Shown here piece after piece: positions 49,520 to 61,945 of a stretch of DNA of 64,000 nucleotides (the first letter of the stretch is position 1; each line of letters opens with the position of its first letter). The stretch spans positions 1,126,001 to 1,190,000 of the forward strand of contig CP114483.1 in assembly GCA_027186245.1 (NCBI GenBank), read 5' to 3'. Made by a program: the position numbers and the translations under genes. The notes under the pieces were generated by a model. It was not told where the DNA came from. It saw nothing but the letters and a program-made list of their open reading frames with translations, and made no database searches. This DNA comes from Coriaria nepalensis. Lineage: Eukaryota; Streptophyta; Magnoliopsida; Cucurbitales; Coriariaceae.

Positions 49520-51537
49520 CAAAACGCTCGCATTGAACTTCACTCCTTTTCTCCAAACGGGTCACCCGGACCGGCCCTTTTATGATATTTCCCTCCAAAA
49601 CTTCTCGCCAAGTCATTCTCCAAAGCGACCGATAACGCCAAATCGGGTTCATGGGTCAGCCCGGAATGGCTCACTTCCCCGACCCGATCTCTAACTCTAA
49701 CCAAGAGCGACGACTCCGGCATCTCCATTGCCAGCGCCAAACTCGATGACGTGTCGGAACTTCTCGGCGGCGCTCTCTTCCTCCCTCTCTTCAAGTGTGG
49801 ATGAACCATTACGGACCCATTTACCGCCGGGCCCAGAAACTTCGTCATCGTCAGTGACCCTGCGATTGCTCGACATGTCTTAAGAAATTACGGCAAGTAC
49901 ACTAAAGGCTTCGTTGCTGAAGTATCCGAATATTCATTTTCGGATCGGGTTTCGCCATCGCAGAAGGTGCACTCTGGACGGTAAAATTTCGATTATTAAA
50001 TTGAAAAGTTAGAAAAAATTCATTTTTTTAATCTATTTTTTTTCTTTAGGCAAGGCGTAGGGCGGTGGTTCCATCGCTGCACAAGAAGTACTTATCCATT
50101 ATTGTGGATCGAGTGTTCTGCAAATGTGCAATGAGATTGGTAGAGAAGCTTCAAGTAGATGCCATAAATGGAACTTCTGTAAATATGGAGGAAAAGTTCA
50201 GATGGCCCAGTAATTGATGCAGTTTACACTGCTTTGAAAGAAGCAGAAGCACGTTCTACTGATATCTTACCTAATTGGAAGGCAGGTATTCTCTTTGATT
50301 CCCCGTATGAGTATGTTTCTTAATTGTTATGATTAGAGAGCGTGATTTATGACATTTATGTTGTTGTGATTATAGGTGAGAGCTCTGTGTAAGATAATCC
50401 CGAGACAGGTAAGAGCGGAGAAAGCAGTGGAGGTGATAAGGAGAACAGTTGAGGAGCTTATTGTTGAGTGCAAAGAGATTGTGGAAGCAGAAGGGGAATG
50501 TGTATAGATGAGGAGGAGTATATCAATGATTCCAATCCGAGCATTCTACGTTTTTTGCCTGCAAGTAGAGAAGAGGTTTGCTTTCATAGAATTTTCATTA
50601 AATTCTGAAATTATATGAAAATATATAATGCTTTGAGTCTGATTTGTTTTAGGTATCGAGTGTACAGTTACGAGATGATCTCTTGTCCATGTTGGTTGCT
50701 GGTCACGAGACTGCCGGTTCTGTATTAACTTGAACTCTTTATCTTCTAAGCAAGGTGATGGCCTTTATATTTCTTTTACCCTTCTTATGATCTTGGAGTT
50801 GGGTTTGGAAATCTATGTATATTGATTCTTTCTTCTTTGTTGAAGTATAGAATCCGTCTTCATTAATCAGAGCACAAGAAGAGGTTGATAGTGTGTTACA
50901 AGGAAGGACTCCTTCCCATGAAGATACTAAGGATTTAAAGTTTGAGACACGATGTATCATGGAATCGATGCGTCTCGACACATACCCTCCCGTAAGTTAA
51001 AAATAAGTATTGAAAGATAGTTTCGTTCTTCTTCTGATCCAGCTCTTGACGGTGTTACAGTTTCAAAAAAGGTATGGGAGAGAGAAGAAGAGTTTGTTCC
51101 CGAACGATTCGACTTAGATGGTCTTATTCCCAATGAAACCAATACTGATTTCAGATAATACGTTATGAAGAGTATTCTTATCATTTTAAAATTGAGTTCA
51201 TAATCTGAATTAGAGCATAAATTAATTAAGGATCATACTAGAGATATATTCCGTTCAGTGGCTGGCCCCGCAAGTGTGTAGGGGTTCAGTTTGCTTTGCT
51301 TGAAGCCATTGTTGCTCTCTCAATCTTTCTCCAGCACCTCAATTTCGAGTTTGTTCCCGGCGAGACCATTATCATGACCACCGGAACAACTATCCACACG
51401 ACTAATGTAATGTTTTTCTTTTTGTTCAATCCAAATACAAGTATTACCACAAACTCTTAATCCTTGAAGATTCTATGTTATGAATTGGTCTCAACGGAGT
51501 GAAGTTTCTTTTGCAGTGTTTGTACATGAAAAACTAA
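49520..51537 (+). pseudogene. LUT1/CYP97C1-like carotenoid hydroxylase pseudogene
   Basis: CYP97C1 (LUT1) hydroxylates the epsilon-ring of carotenes in plastids during lutein synthesis. Exon-like blocks follow that protein in order: [34 protein letters not shown] (about 49650-49790), [66 protein letters not shown] (about 50570-50710), [31 protein letters not shown], the heme loop as [10 protein letters not shown] (Gly to Trp), and IHTTN...CLYMK. Disabling changes include a 2-nt insertion before the WMN motif, further small indels, Trp to TGA near 50731, loss of the block between AKF and SPVID (about 20 residues), and loss of the VLIRRAQ region. The gene is dead. The 5' limit is approximate because the transit peptide is not conserved. 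Confidence 0.85.
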
Positions 51538-52580
51538 GCCGAAGGCAGAGGACATCATCAGCATTTGCTTCTTCTTTTACTTCCAGATAAGTAAAACCTT
51601 TGTATTACTCTATGTTGTAAAATGTAAATTACAATTTCAACAAAAATCTCGATCTATCTGAATGTTACATGATCCGTTGGATATAATTAATTAATTAATT
51701 ATTTATTTAATTCTGGGTATTACACATTTTGTAAGAGTCAGTTTTGCTTTACTGTATTTTGTCTACGAACTACAGATTGGGCTGACCCAAGCAGCAGCCG
51801 AAATCGAAGAGAGTAGCCCACCTGTTCAACTAACAACAATAGAAAGCCACTTTACACTACAATAATACATCATACAAATCTATATATTAACTGACAAATC
51901 GAGTAATCCAACCTCAAATTCACCTACTGCAGAAAATGCACATTTAAACATCGATTATAGACAATTTAGATTAATAAAATCCATGAACATCGATAAATCC
52001 GAAGTTAGAACTTTGTTCGAAACTTCCAGGGACCATTTGATTTAACGTAAATATCATAATGCTCTTTGTTTGTTTGTGCGCCGGGAAAACTTGAGCCTTT
52101 GGACCCTTCGTCGTTTAAGAGTCCAGCAATAGTTAGCGCATTCGATGTAACCAATGGATACATGACACGTCAGGGAATGTAAAATCGCCGGAAGCGAGTA
52201 ACGGGGGATTTTCTTACGCGTGGCGAGTAGGTATCTGATTCACAGCACCTAGCCGAAAATATTCTTGCGTTTTTCGCATTGGAAGTTACACTGAAACGCC
52301 AGAAAAGAAGGTTGTGATAATAAAATAACACCCTCCGTTAACAATGACCAGCTAGCTAACGCTCTTTCTCTCTCTCACTCTCTCTCTCCTCTCTTCTCTT
52401 CGCTTTATTTTTTATTTTTATCTTTCAGTCGTTTCATTGATCATATTTCTCCCTCTTGTTGTTAGCAATGATGATTGCGATCTTGATCGTGAAGGAGCTG
52501 CTGTTGCTGCATTTGAATTTCTGAAAGAATAGTCGAGTAAGAACAGGGGAGAGAAAGGAGAAGAGAGAGAGAGAGAGAGG
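51538..52580. other. Intergenic region and leader of the coiled-coil gene
   Basis: No gene is seen. The last 210 bp is CT-rich, then purine-rich; a (GA)n run (about 52551-52579) abuts the start codon of the next gene. Confidence 0.55.
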
Positions 52581-55500
52581 ATGTTTCGGCTGCACAGGAA
52601 CAGACCTGCTAAATCAGGAGAAAGAATTGATTTCAAGTTTTCCGACTTCAAGGCTCTCCAGGTACTACTCCTTGATCATAATTCTTATGACCTGTAATGT
52701 TTAACAAATGTGTTATTGTCGGTTGATTTTTGAGTTAGATGATCTGCCACGTTATGAACAATGTAGCATCATAATCGTCTGCTAAATACAGTGATTGCTA
52801 TCACTCTCGTTACTGATAATACAGTGAATTGTTGAACAGTGAGGAGTGAAACGAAGGAAAAGGATCATAAGAACACATACGTGTTTTTGTTATTGTTCTC
52901 TTTTTGTCATTGATTACTTGTATATTTTCAAATTCAGAAAATAGCCGATCGTACCTTGTGCAAATCCTGTAATATAGCTAAAAAGCGAGCTCTCATATAG
53001 TAAGGATTGACTCGGTCAAGCTTCTTTTCAACTTTTTTTTTTTTTAATTAACTGTTTTCGCTATGGATTTGTTTTGTTTGGGGAGATACATTGTTTTAGA
53101 ATTACAGTGTCAACAATTGTTAAGTCCTGCTCACAACTATTTTTTATTTAGGTACCCAAAGGTTGGGAGAAGCTGTTCATATCTGTGATTGCAATAGAAA
53201 CTGGGAAGACAATTGCTAAATCAAGCAAAGCATCAGTCCACAATGGAGGTTGCCAATGGGATGAAACTTTGGCTGAGTCTTTTTGGCTTTCCCAAAATGA
53301 TTTTACAAAAGAGCTCGACGATTGTCATCTTAAGCTTGTTGTTGCCAAGGTATTGTTGATGTTATCCATCATGAGTTGAGTTTGCTAATGAACCTTTTCT
53401 GTTCATATATTATCTGCGTTCTTTCATCTCCTCATATCCATGCTTAGCTTTAATTGCTCATGTTAACTAAATATGATGACTAATTGAAACCATTTGCTTA
53501 TGACAGGGATCTGCTAGATCTGGCATTCTAGGAGAGATTATTGTTAATATGATAAGTTTTACCGAGTCGACAGCCTTGGTTCAAGTTTCACTCCCACTGA
53601 AAAAGTGCAATTATGGGACAATACTACAAGTGAGCTATTGATTTTTTTTTTTTACTTCTGAGAGGCCTATTGTTTAGAAGTCCAATCAAATCAGGTTTTA
53701 AACCCCATTTTTCTCTGATTGGCAGGTGAAAATTCAATGTATGACATCAAGAACAAAAATTAGGTATGTATTGTATCTTATATACAGAATTTGTGCAGTC
53801 CAACATTGTCCTTCTGAATTGCATTATTGAAAATTTATGCTACATTTTCGCAGGGATGGAGAACTAAGAGATACAAATTTACAAATGGGAGATTCAAATA
53901 TTAGTAATCAGGATTTGGACATCCATTCAAATGAATCCGATAGTACATTAGCAAGAAGCACTGGATCTTCCTCGGTTAAAGATGTTGGACTTGGATCCAC
54001 TTTGCATCCAGGAGAAGCACGGAGTACGGTATAACTACACATTATTGGCCATATTTCTGGTTTAACAGTTCTTTAAAGGGAGAAAATGCTTCTCATATAT
54101 GATTCACTTCATGCTAATGCATAATATATATATATATATATATATGCTTCACTACAGGAAGCTAGTTTCTCTGGTTCAGGATCACATCCCAGCTATTGCT
54201 CAGCAGAAGGCTCTGTGAATTCGGAAACTTTGTCCCCACAAAACAATTTACAGAATACTAAATCTCGTGGAAACTTTCTTGTTCAGGGACCTTCTCAGCT
54301 GATTCCATCATTTTCGAACATAAGGACAACTGGTTCAGGAAATCATTCTCAGAACGGCCATGAAGAACTTGCACCATCGTCTCTAAAGGTGGTTGGTCCT
54401 TCGAAGAACCTTCTAGAAGCTGCAGAAGATGCAATCGAGGAGCTCCGTGCGGAAGCTTTGATGTGGGAGAGGAATGCTCGAAAGTTAATGCTTGAACTAG
54501 AGATATCTAGGAAAGAGTTCTCTCATCAATCAAAAAACCAGGAAAGTTCAAAGATCGAGCTTTCAGAAGCATATGCAGAACGGGATGGTTTGATGAAAGA
54601 AGTTGAACAGTTGAAGATGTTATTAGAGAAGTCAATGGAGAGACAAACAGCCATCGATGATTCACCGTATCAAGTCGAAGGTGTGCCTTTTATCCAAAAG
54701 GAATTACAAGATGAATTGAAGTTTCAGAAAGAATCCAACGCTGATCTAGCTCTGCAGTTAAAGAGGAGCCAAGAAGCTAATATCGAGCTTGTTTCCGTAC
54801 TTCAGGAGCTAGAGGAGACTATAGATAAGCAGAAATCGGAGATGGAGAATCTTTCGGAGCTGCAGTCAAGATTCAATGATATGGAAAACTCCCTTCAAAC
54901 ATCTACCGAAGAAAACCAGAAACTCTTGCTCGAGTTGCAAGAATTACAGGAGTCAGAGAAAATTTTGATTTTTAAAGTTCAATCACTGGAGCAAAATTTG
55001 GAGGGAAACAATGTTACAGAAAACAATAAGAGTGCGGACAACAAGACTTCACTGCATGAAAGTGTTGTTGAAATGGGGTTAAATGGAGTTGATGTCAATC
55101 CAGCCAGAGAAATTGAAGTTCTGAAAGAAAAAGTGCAGGAGTTGGAAAGGGATTGTAATGAGCTAACAGATGAAAACCTAGAGCTTCTGTATAAACTAAA
55201 GGAAGCAAATAATAATTCAATGAGGGGAATTGCATTACAGGGAAACAAAGTTTGGGGTCTGGAAGGAAGACAGAAGGAAGAATGTAATGATGCGATTGAA
55301 AATAATGATGATGATCATTTACTTCAAGAATTTGAGATCTTGAAAACTGAACTTGAATCCAAAATAATGGAACTGAGTGGAGAGTTGACTGAAAAGCAGA
55401 ATCAGATAGCAAAACTCGGTTCTGATTTGTTGGGCAAGGAAGAGGAGAGGGGATTTCTTCAACAGATGCAAAGAGAATTACAAGGTAAGTACTCTGACCT

Positions 55501-57992
55501 TCAAAGTGAAAAAATCCAGCTTGAAGAACAAGTAGAAGTCATGCTAAGGGAAAGTGATATCACCTCTAAATGTCTAAATGCTTTGCGGAATGATATAATG
55601 GTACTTAGCAGCAGCACAAAGTCTCATATTTCTGCAAATAAAATGCTTGAAAGAAAATCTTCTGAGCTTGAAAGTAGAAAGTTTGAGCTGGAGCTCCATA
55701 TATCGGTGTTGGAACAAGAAAACAAACAGCTGTCAGAAAAATCATCCACTTTGGAAGCTCAACTTAGGCAGTTGGAAGATAATAGGGGTTCCATTCAATC
55801 TGAATTGGAGAATTCAAAATCATATATTCTGGATCTTCAGGGTGAGGTATCTAGATTAAAAATGGGGATGGAAAATGAAAAGGAAGATCTGAAGCAAAAA
55901 CTCAACGACCTACAAAACAGATATTTAGAAGTACAAGAAGAAAATGAGTATCTGAAAGTAGAAAATCCAAAGTTACAGGCTGCTGTTGAAAGTCTCTCCG
56001 AGGAATGCAGTTCTCTTCAGAAATCAAATGGAAAGTTGAAGAAGCAAAAGCTAGAGTTGCAGGAGCATTGTTCTCTCTTGGAAGACAAACTGGAAGAATC
56101 CCAGAAGAGTTTTTCGAATTGTGCTAAGAAAGTTGAAGAATTAGAGGAAAACTTTTCTTCAGTGCTTGAAAGTCTTGCCACAAAAGAGAAAGTCCTAACT
56201 TCAGAATTGGATATACTCCTTGAAGATAACATGAAACAAAAGGAGAAGCTTGTTCTAGGAGAAAGCTTGTTAAATCAGATGTATATGGAGAAGAAGGTCG
56301 AGGTTCAGAGCCTGCAAGAAGAGATAGAACACCTGACCAAGCAACTTTCTGTCTCTAATACCGAAAGAGATGGAATGCAATATGATAACGCTAAACTTGA
56401 ATCTCAACTTGAAGAAGTCCAATCCAGATTGAAATCGACTGAGAATGAGCTTCAAGTTATGCAAGTAGAATCTGAAACAAAGTTGCCAGTCCTGATAGAT
56501 GAGCTTGCTCTCTCTACACAAAATCGGGAGATACTGCTGATTGAAAATGAAAAAATGTCAAAGTCGCTGGAGAATTACAAATCAGACGAATCGAAGTTCA
56601 AGACTGTAATCAATGATCTTGAACTGAAACTTACAGTTTCAGAATATGAAAGGCAGCAACTCATGGAAGAATCAACCAAAATGAAGGCTGAAATGGATAA
56701 ATTATCTGATCTGCAGGATGAACTCTATAGTAAGAAATGCGAGAAAGAGAAACTGGAAGTGGCTTTGAAGACTGTATTTGAAGAATGTGAAGACCTAAAG
56801 ATGGAGAAGATTTCATTTGTGGAGACAATCCCAACCCTTGAGAAGGCAGCATCTGAATTGGAAGAGTGCAAGCGTATCAGAGTTTCCTTAGAAGAGAAGA
56901 TTCTGAATATGGAAGGGAATCTAGTAGCGAAAGAAGCATTATCTTCTTCTCAGGAAGCTGAGCTGAAAAATGAGCTCAACCGGATTAGGAGAGCCAACAA
57001 TCAATATCAGAAGAAAATAAAGTTGCTAGAGGAGGAAAAAGATGAGTGCTCAAGAAGATGTCAAGCCCTTGATGAAGAAATAAAATCGTTGAAGGAAGAG
57101 AAACAGAAGCAGAGAGTTCCCGGCCTCTCTAAAACCAATGGGAAACCGGGTTCTTCCCATATTTCAAAGCTCCAAAAGGTAATAAGTCTTACAATTCTTT
57201 TTTCCTTTGATTTTTTGTTTTATACTTTGATATACAATTTGTATGTCATTTTAATTTTGTTTTCACTTGTTCTTAAATCTTACAGAATGAAATGGGGAAG
57301 AACACCAGTCAAAGTCAGAGTGTCAGGAGAAGGCCATCTTCAAGAAATGGTCTAGCACAAGAACTTGTAAATCAAAGGGAGGTGAGTCCATTTAAACCTG
57401 TAAATTAATATCAAATCACTAGATTCTTCTCTTGCTGTAAACGTTCGGTTCCCTTATAAAGGTTTAAGTCATATTTTCTCTTGTAGAATAATCATGGATC
57501 TGAAATTCAGGATGAAAGTAGTAGTCTTGGTAATGGAGTTGATCCTTCCGCAAGAATCCAGTTACTTGAAAATGAACTTGCTGAGGCGGTCGAAGCAAAT
57601 AAAAAGTACAAACTCGAGCTTAGCAGGTAAGTATATGACTGTATGACTTAGTTTTCTACTCAAGCTTGAAATTTAGGGACACATTCTAATCTTGTCAACA
57701 GAGAATTTTGTATTTTCATCCCCGTTTTTTCTTGATCAACCTTGTTTTGTGGTTACACAGGATATATTCTGAAGGCGAAAGCAAGGAAGCAAATAATGGG
57801 CCTAAAAAATCAACAGTTGAAGGTGAAGTTGTGGCCAAAGAAAAATTCGAGCGCACAAAATCATCTCTTGAGACAGAGTTAAGAGAACTTCGTGAGCGCT
57901 ATTTTCACATGAGCTTGCAATATGCTGAAGTTGAAGCTCAGAGAGAAGAACTTGTCATGAAGCTTAAAAGCGGAAAAAAATGGTTCTCATAA
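52581..57992 (+). CDS. NT-C2 domain, long coiled-coil protein (At1g22060-like)
   Basis: A probable membrane- or cytoskeleton-associated scaffold; the plant family is often labelled myosin-heavy-chain-related, but no motor domain is present. Nine exons: 52581-52661, 53152-53349, 53507-53629, 53726-53763, 53854-54028, 54158-57178, 57286-57381, 57487-57626 and 57761-57992. They total 4104 nt, or 1367 aa, all in phase. The N-terminal NT-C2 domain (about residues 1-155) includes DFKFSDFKALQVPKGWEKLF, SARSGILGEIIVN and VSLPLKKCNYGTILQVKIQC. NT-C2 domains are thought to bind membranes or partners. A Ser-rich linker follows. From about residue 290 to near the end, heptad-rich coiled coil dominates (IEELRAEALMWERNARKLM is a family block). 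Most of it lies in a single 3021-nt exon. The C-terminus includes ETELRELRERYFHMSLQYAE, typical of the family. The role is not known. Confidence 0.93.
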
Positions 57993-59128
57993 TAAATAAA
58001 AAAATCTTATATATATAATTTTTTTAATTTTTTTTTGTGTATATGTATGCCTTTAGATTTATTTTCCACGATTTTGTTTTGTCTTGTTTTTTCCTTTATT
58101 TTTCTGTGCTACCAACGTTCGTGAGGTTAATTTTTGTAGAGAACACCCGAACTATAATTTCTGTAGATGGAGGACTGCTTATAAGACAACAGAAGAAGAA
58201 AGTCTGTGAACAAAAATATCAAAATAAATACAATCCAGAACAGCTAAAAAGATTCTTTCATAGACCTAGCCCTAGGATAATGAGCCACACAGACAAATGG
58301 AAGAAAAAAAAAAAAGGATTTTTAGTAGGAAAAATGAAAAAAATGCCCCTATGAATATAGGGGGGTTTTGAATTTTTCTTTTTTTTTTTTATAAATATAT
58401 TTGACCTTTAACTTAAAACATGGCAAAGTTAACCCTCTTCGTAGTGTACTTGGCAGTGTCCCTATCTTTCTCGAAGAGGTGGTACTCTCTGAGTAAAAAA
58501 TATGTCTGAGAAAGAAACTGAAAGTCTTTGCATAAAAGCTTTTAGCCCTTTCTTTTTGTTTTGTCTTTTCTTCTTCTTTTCTTAGGACTCGAAGGGTGTA
58601 ATCTATTTTGCATTAGGAAACCGGAAACTGTCTTAAGTTTGGTATCAAATAATATTCTTTCCACTGTTTCCTTGATGCCGTTTTTGCCGACTTCATCAAT
58701 TTTAATTTTAATCATACATTAATCATTGTTATTAAATTAAGTACGTAAAAAATCCAAACCCTCTGGCCTCTACTTGAGAGATTAAGAGTCAATTGGTCTC
58801 AAAGCACTCGTCAAAAACCAGTTAAGAAGCTAGCCTCCTTGAAAAGTCATTAATTATCAGCATTACGCAATCAAACAGAAGATTATAACTTCGATTTAAC
58901 TAATGTATCATGAAGACACTGTTGTTGGTGTCGCCGGTAACAGCAAATATACATACGTAAACCTTTATTACACGACCAAAGTAAAATATATAACAGATCA
59001 TGCACACTTTTCTTTGAGTGATTCTTTGCGGAAAGAGATAAATAGGATGAATGAGATTTATTTTTGATAAAAATATTTTTTTGAAGATATGTGAGGTTTG
59101 TGATTGAGCCCAACGAACATATCATTTA

Positions 59129-59202
59129 TAAATTAGGGTTATGATAAGATTTATATATATATCATAAATATTTAGATCTCTTTTATGATAAACCCTAAAT
59201 TA
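59129..59202. repeat. Inverted repeat with about 23-nt arms
   Basis: TAAATTAGGGTTATGATAAG (from 59129) is complementary to CTTTTATGATAAACCCTAAA (about 59179-59198), with one bulged base and a short AT-rich loop. It could be a small MITE or a cruciform-prone site. Confidence 0.7.
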
Positions 59203-59810
59203 TTATTTTTTCTATCTTAAAATAAAATTGGCACTTTTATTTATTTATAAACCGATCATATATTTTTATCACTTTTCTATCATATATTTTTCTCCAGACG
59301 AGTTGAAATAATTCCAAACACAACAAAGCTTAAAAAAAAAAAAAAGAAAAAAAAAATGATATCATGACATCCTATTGTTGGATTCCACATTGCATTCACT
59401 TAATGGATAAGCAACAAAAGTTTAGTAAGTTTGTTGTGTACGTGAGATCATATACATATAAACTGAGCTGTCGTGAGATGTGGAGAAAGAAAGTTAAAGC
59501 AAACAGCAAAATTGGCATATCCCATGGAAGATGCTGAACTTGATCCAACTGATGTTGTCATCTGTCGTTTTCTTTTTCATATGTAATCAATCTCTTTTTC
59601 AAGAAACAAAAGAAAAAAGGTATATTCTAATGGCGACAGGAACACCTTTTAAGTCATCTCAGCCTTTATTTTGCTCTCATCATAATTATGAACCCCTTCA
59701 AAACCAAAAAGCTACCTCATGTCGTTCCCTTCATTCCCTATAACAACCAGTCTAACCTCCATGGTATAACCCTCTTCCAAAAACCTGCACCGTTACTATT
59801 TGAGTGTTTT

Positions 59811-59910
59811 TCTTCAATCAAATTAATAAGGCCCGCCCCTACCGGTCGGACGGAATGGCACCCGATCAGATGAAAAACTGGTAGGGGTGGTCCTTTTGAT
59901 TGATCGATTC
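59811..59910 (+). other. MIR-like imperfect hairpin
   Basis: The arm AAGGCCCGCCCCTACCGGT (59828-59846) pairs with ACTGGTAGGGGTGGTCCTT (59877-59895). Of 19 positions, 16 are Watson-Crick, two are G-U and one is mismatched; the loop is 30 nt. A second stem section lies outside (TTCAATCAA with TTGATTGATCGA). The GC-rich stem stands out from AT-rich surroundings. The shape fits a plant microRNA precursor, but I do not recognise a known miRNA in either arm, and the opposite strand folds almost as well. Confidence 0.4.
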
Positions 59911-61130
59911 AAGCGCTACGTATAAAAATGGTGCATGTATGTACTACATAAAAAAGAAAAAAAAGGTTCCTCTCTGAAGGGCAACTTACATCCTTTGGCA
60001 ATTTCTAAATGGTGTTCTTGGGGAAGCTCTCTTTTCGCTGCCGAAGATCGAAGAAGAAGAAGATGATGAGATCGATTAAGGCACGTGATACTATCTAGGG
60101 AAGTATACCCCCAGAATAAGGAGAGTCAAATTATGGCTTTTAATTTTCTAATTTCCTAAATATTATAGTGTTAGTAGTGTGGCTTTTATATGAATAATGC
60201 AATATATTGCAGCTTGCTGGTAGCTTAGCAAGTGGAATCAGTTGATCCTAGCTATATGATGATGTAAGCATCTGGCTAAAATATAAGCTACCCAGATCGA
60301 ATATTATCTAAGTTCTCTTTCTATTAACGAATGTGGTTTGATTCATTACTTGTTATATGGGTTCTTTTATTTGATCTTGTAATTGCTCTTACTTTTTCTG
60401 AGGCAACCTGTTTTATATGCAAAATTATCAATGCTACTGCCACATACATATGCATGCGTTGATGGGTAAGGATTACTTAGTTAAAATTGAATGACATGAT
60501 CTAAATTTAATGTATATACTAGGTGAAGAACTTTTCTCTTTTAGAGATTTGTTATTTCTTGTAAGAAACTGATCAACAACGACACACTTCACTTCAAACA
60601 ACATACAGTAGTTGAGTAGTACTATCTATTTCTTGTAATATGTTGTGAAAATGTGTCGCGATGGAAAGTGGGAAACCAGAGAATATATGATACTGAAATT
60701 TGAAAGTTTGTGTGAAAAGAACAAACGCACAAGTCATTTCTTAGCAAGAAATAAGGTAATATTTAAGGAAAAAAGAAGCAAAATCAAATACAAAGTAATA
60801 CTTCCATCCAAGTATCCTAGTCAAATACAATTTTGCGCAATCCGTTTGGTGGGGTTAAACTGGGCCTAATCCGTATCCATTTTGTTCGAACGGTCCAATG
60901 ATCTTTTCACGAGACACGAATGTAAAATGGGCCTAGGGGCCCAGAGGAGAGAATCTGGGCCCATTTTCCACATAGTCTTTTCAGTTAATTGTTAATGACA
61001 GATCTTGCCATTTCGCGGTTTCGATTTCGCGCCCTCTCTCAATTCCCCAAATTCTGTATCACTCTTCTTCTCGCTCACTCTTCAGCACATCCTACGTTCC
61101 TAAATTTGTTAATCCGAAGCTTAGACGAGC

Positions 61131-61241
61131 AATGAATTGTAAAATCTCGGATCGATTTGAATTTCCTGTTTGTGAAGAGGATCCGGACGGTGTAGCGGCC
61201 GGAAAAATCTCAAGCGGTGGAAGGACGAAGGAGCTCTTGCA
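61131..61241 (+). other. 36-codon small frame in a possible leader exon
   Basis: ATG at 61131 begins MNCKISDRFEFPVCEEDPDG and ends after KELLH at TGA 61239-61241. It lies after a CT-rich, promoter-like stretch with GGGCCC motifs (60938-60962). It is followed at about 61285 by AGAGTGAGTATT, a donor-like site. It may be an upstream ORF, a relic first exon or part of a non-coding transcript. Confidence 0.3.
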
Positions 61242-61945
61242 CTGATTTTCTGATGACGGAGGCTGGAGAAGGAGAGAAATATGCAGAGTGAGTATTACAT
61301 GCTCGTTGAACTTAGCTTTAACATACTTGAGAACTTCCATGAATTCCTACATGCTTTCATTGAATTACATTTTAACTTTGTTTTTTCTGCTCCTCATTTT
61401 TTAATTCTTCGATCAGATCGTTACGAAATCTGGAGCCAGATTGAAGCATATATAATAACGTCAGATCAAACATTCGTTGTTTTAGATGATCGCGCTTCTA
61501 TGTCTTTTATCTTCATACATTTGATTTTCGGTTTGATTTTGTAGGATTTAGTTTGAAGCCTCTGTAGAAACGTGATTGAGCGATTGAATTTTCACATCGG
61601 ATCAGGTACGTTTGAAGTTAAGTCGTTTCCAATTTAACCATTTCATTATAACGCTATCATCTTTAAATGTCAATACCTAAGATTAGTGGTCACTAAGTGA
61701 GTGTGCTCTAACTTTAACGCTGTATCATATCATAAGAGGACATTAACCAAAGAAAAAACAAAATGAAAAAGACAACTTATACTTGTTTCTAACAAACATG
61801 GGACCGAAATGAGTGAATCACAATGATTTCCAAAAGGGGAATGTGAAACTCAATTCATGATAGTTAGCAACTTACCATAGGTGAGGAAAGTAATAACCAT
61901 GTCTTCTGAACCTCAAATTTGGAATCCAATTGTGTCATGCGTGAC

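Larger units (their letters stand above)
57993..61945. other. Long intergenic region with hairpins; no supported protein gene
   Basis: Contains the 3' flank of the coiled-coil gene, AT-rich DNA, an inverted repeat at 59129-59202 and a strong hairpin at 59811-59910. A stretch at 61020-61610 looks like the 5' part of a transcript: a CT-rich leader, then a 36-codon frame from 61131, and possible splice sites. No downstream coding exon was found. Candidate small frames elsewhere have no domain support. Confidence 0.5.

Noticed and set aside
54979..56852. Several minus-strand frames inside the large coiled-coil exon
   Set aside because: Antisense shadows of a Glu/Lys/Leu-rich coding exon.
58037..58354. 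105-codon plus-strand frame after the coiled-coil gene
   Set aside because: Low-complexity Phe- and Lys-rich sequence in the 3' flank, with no family signal.
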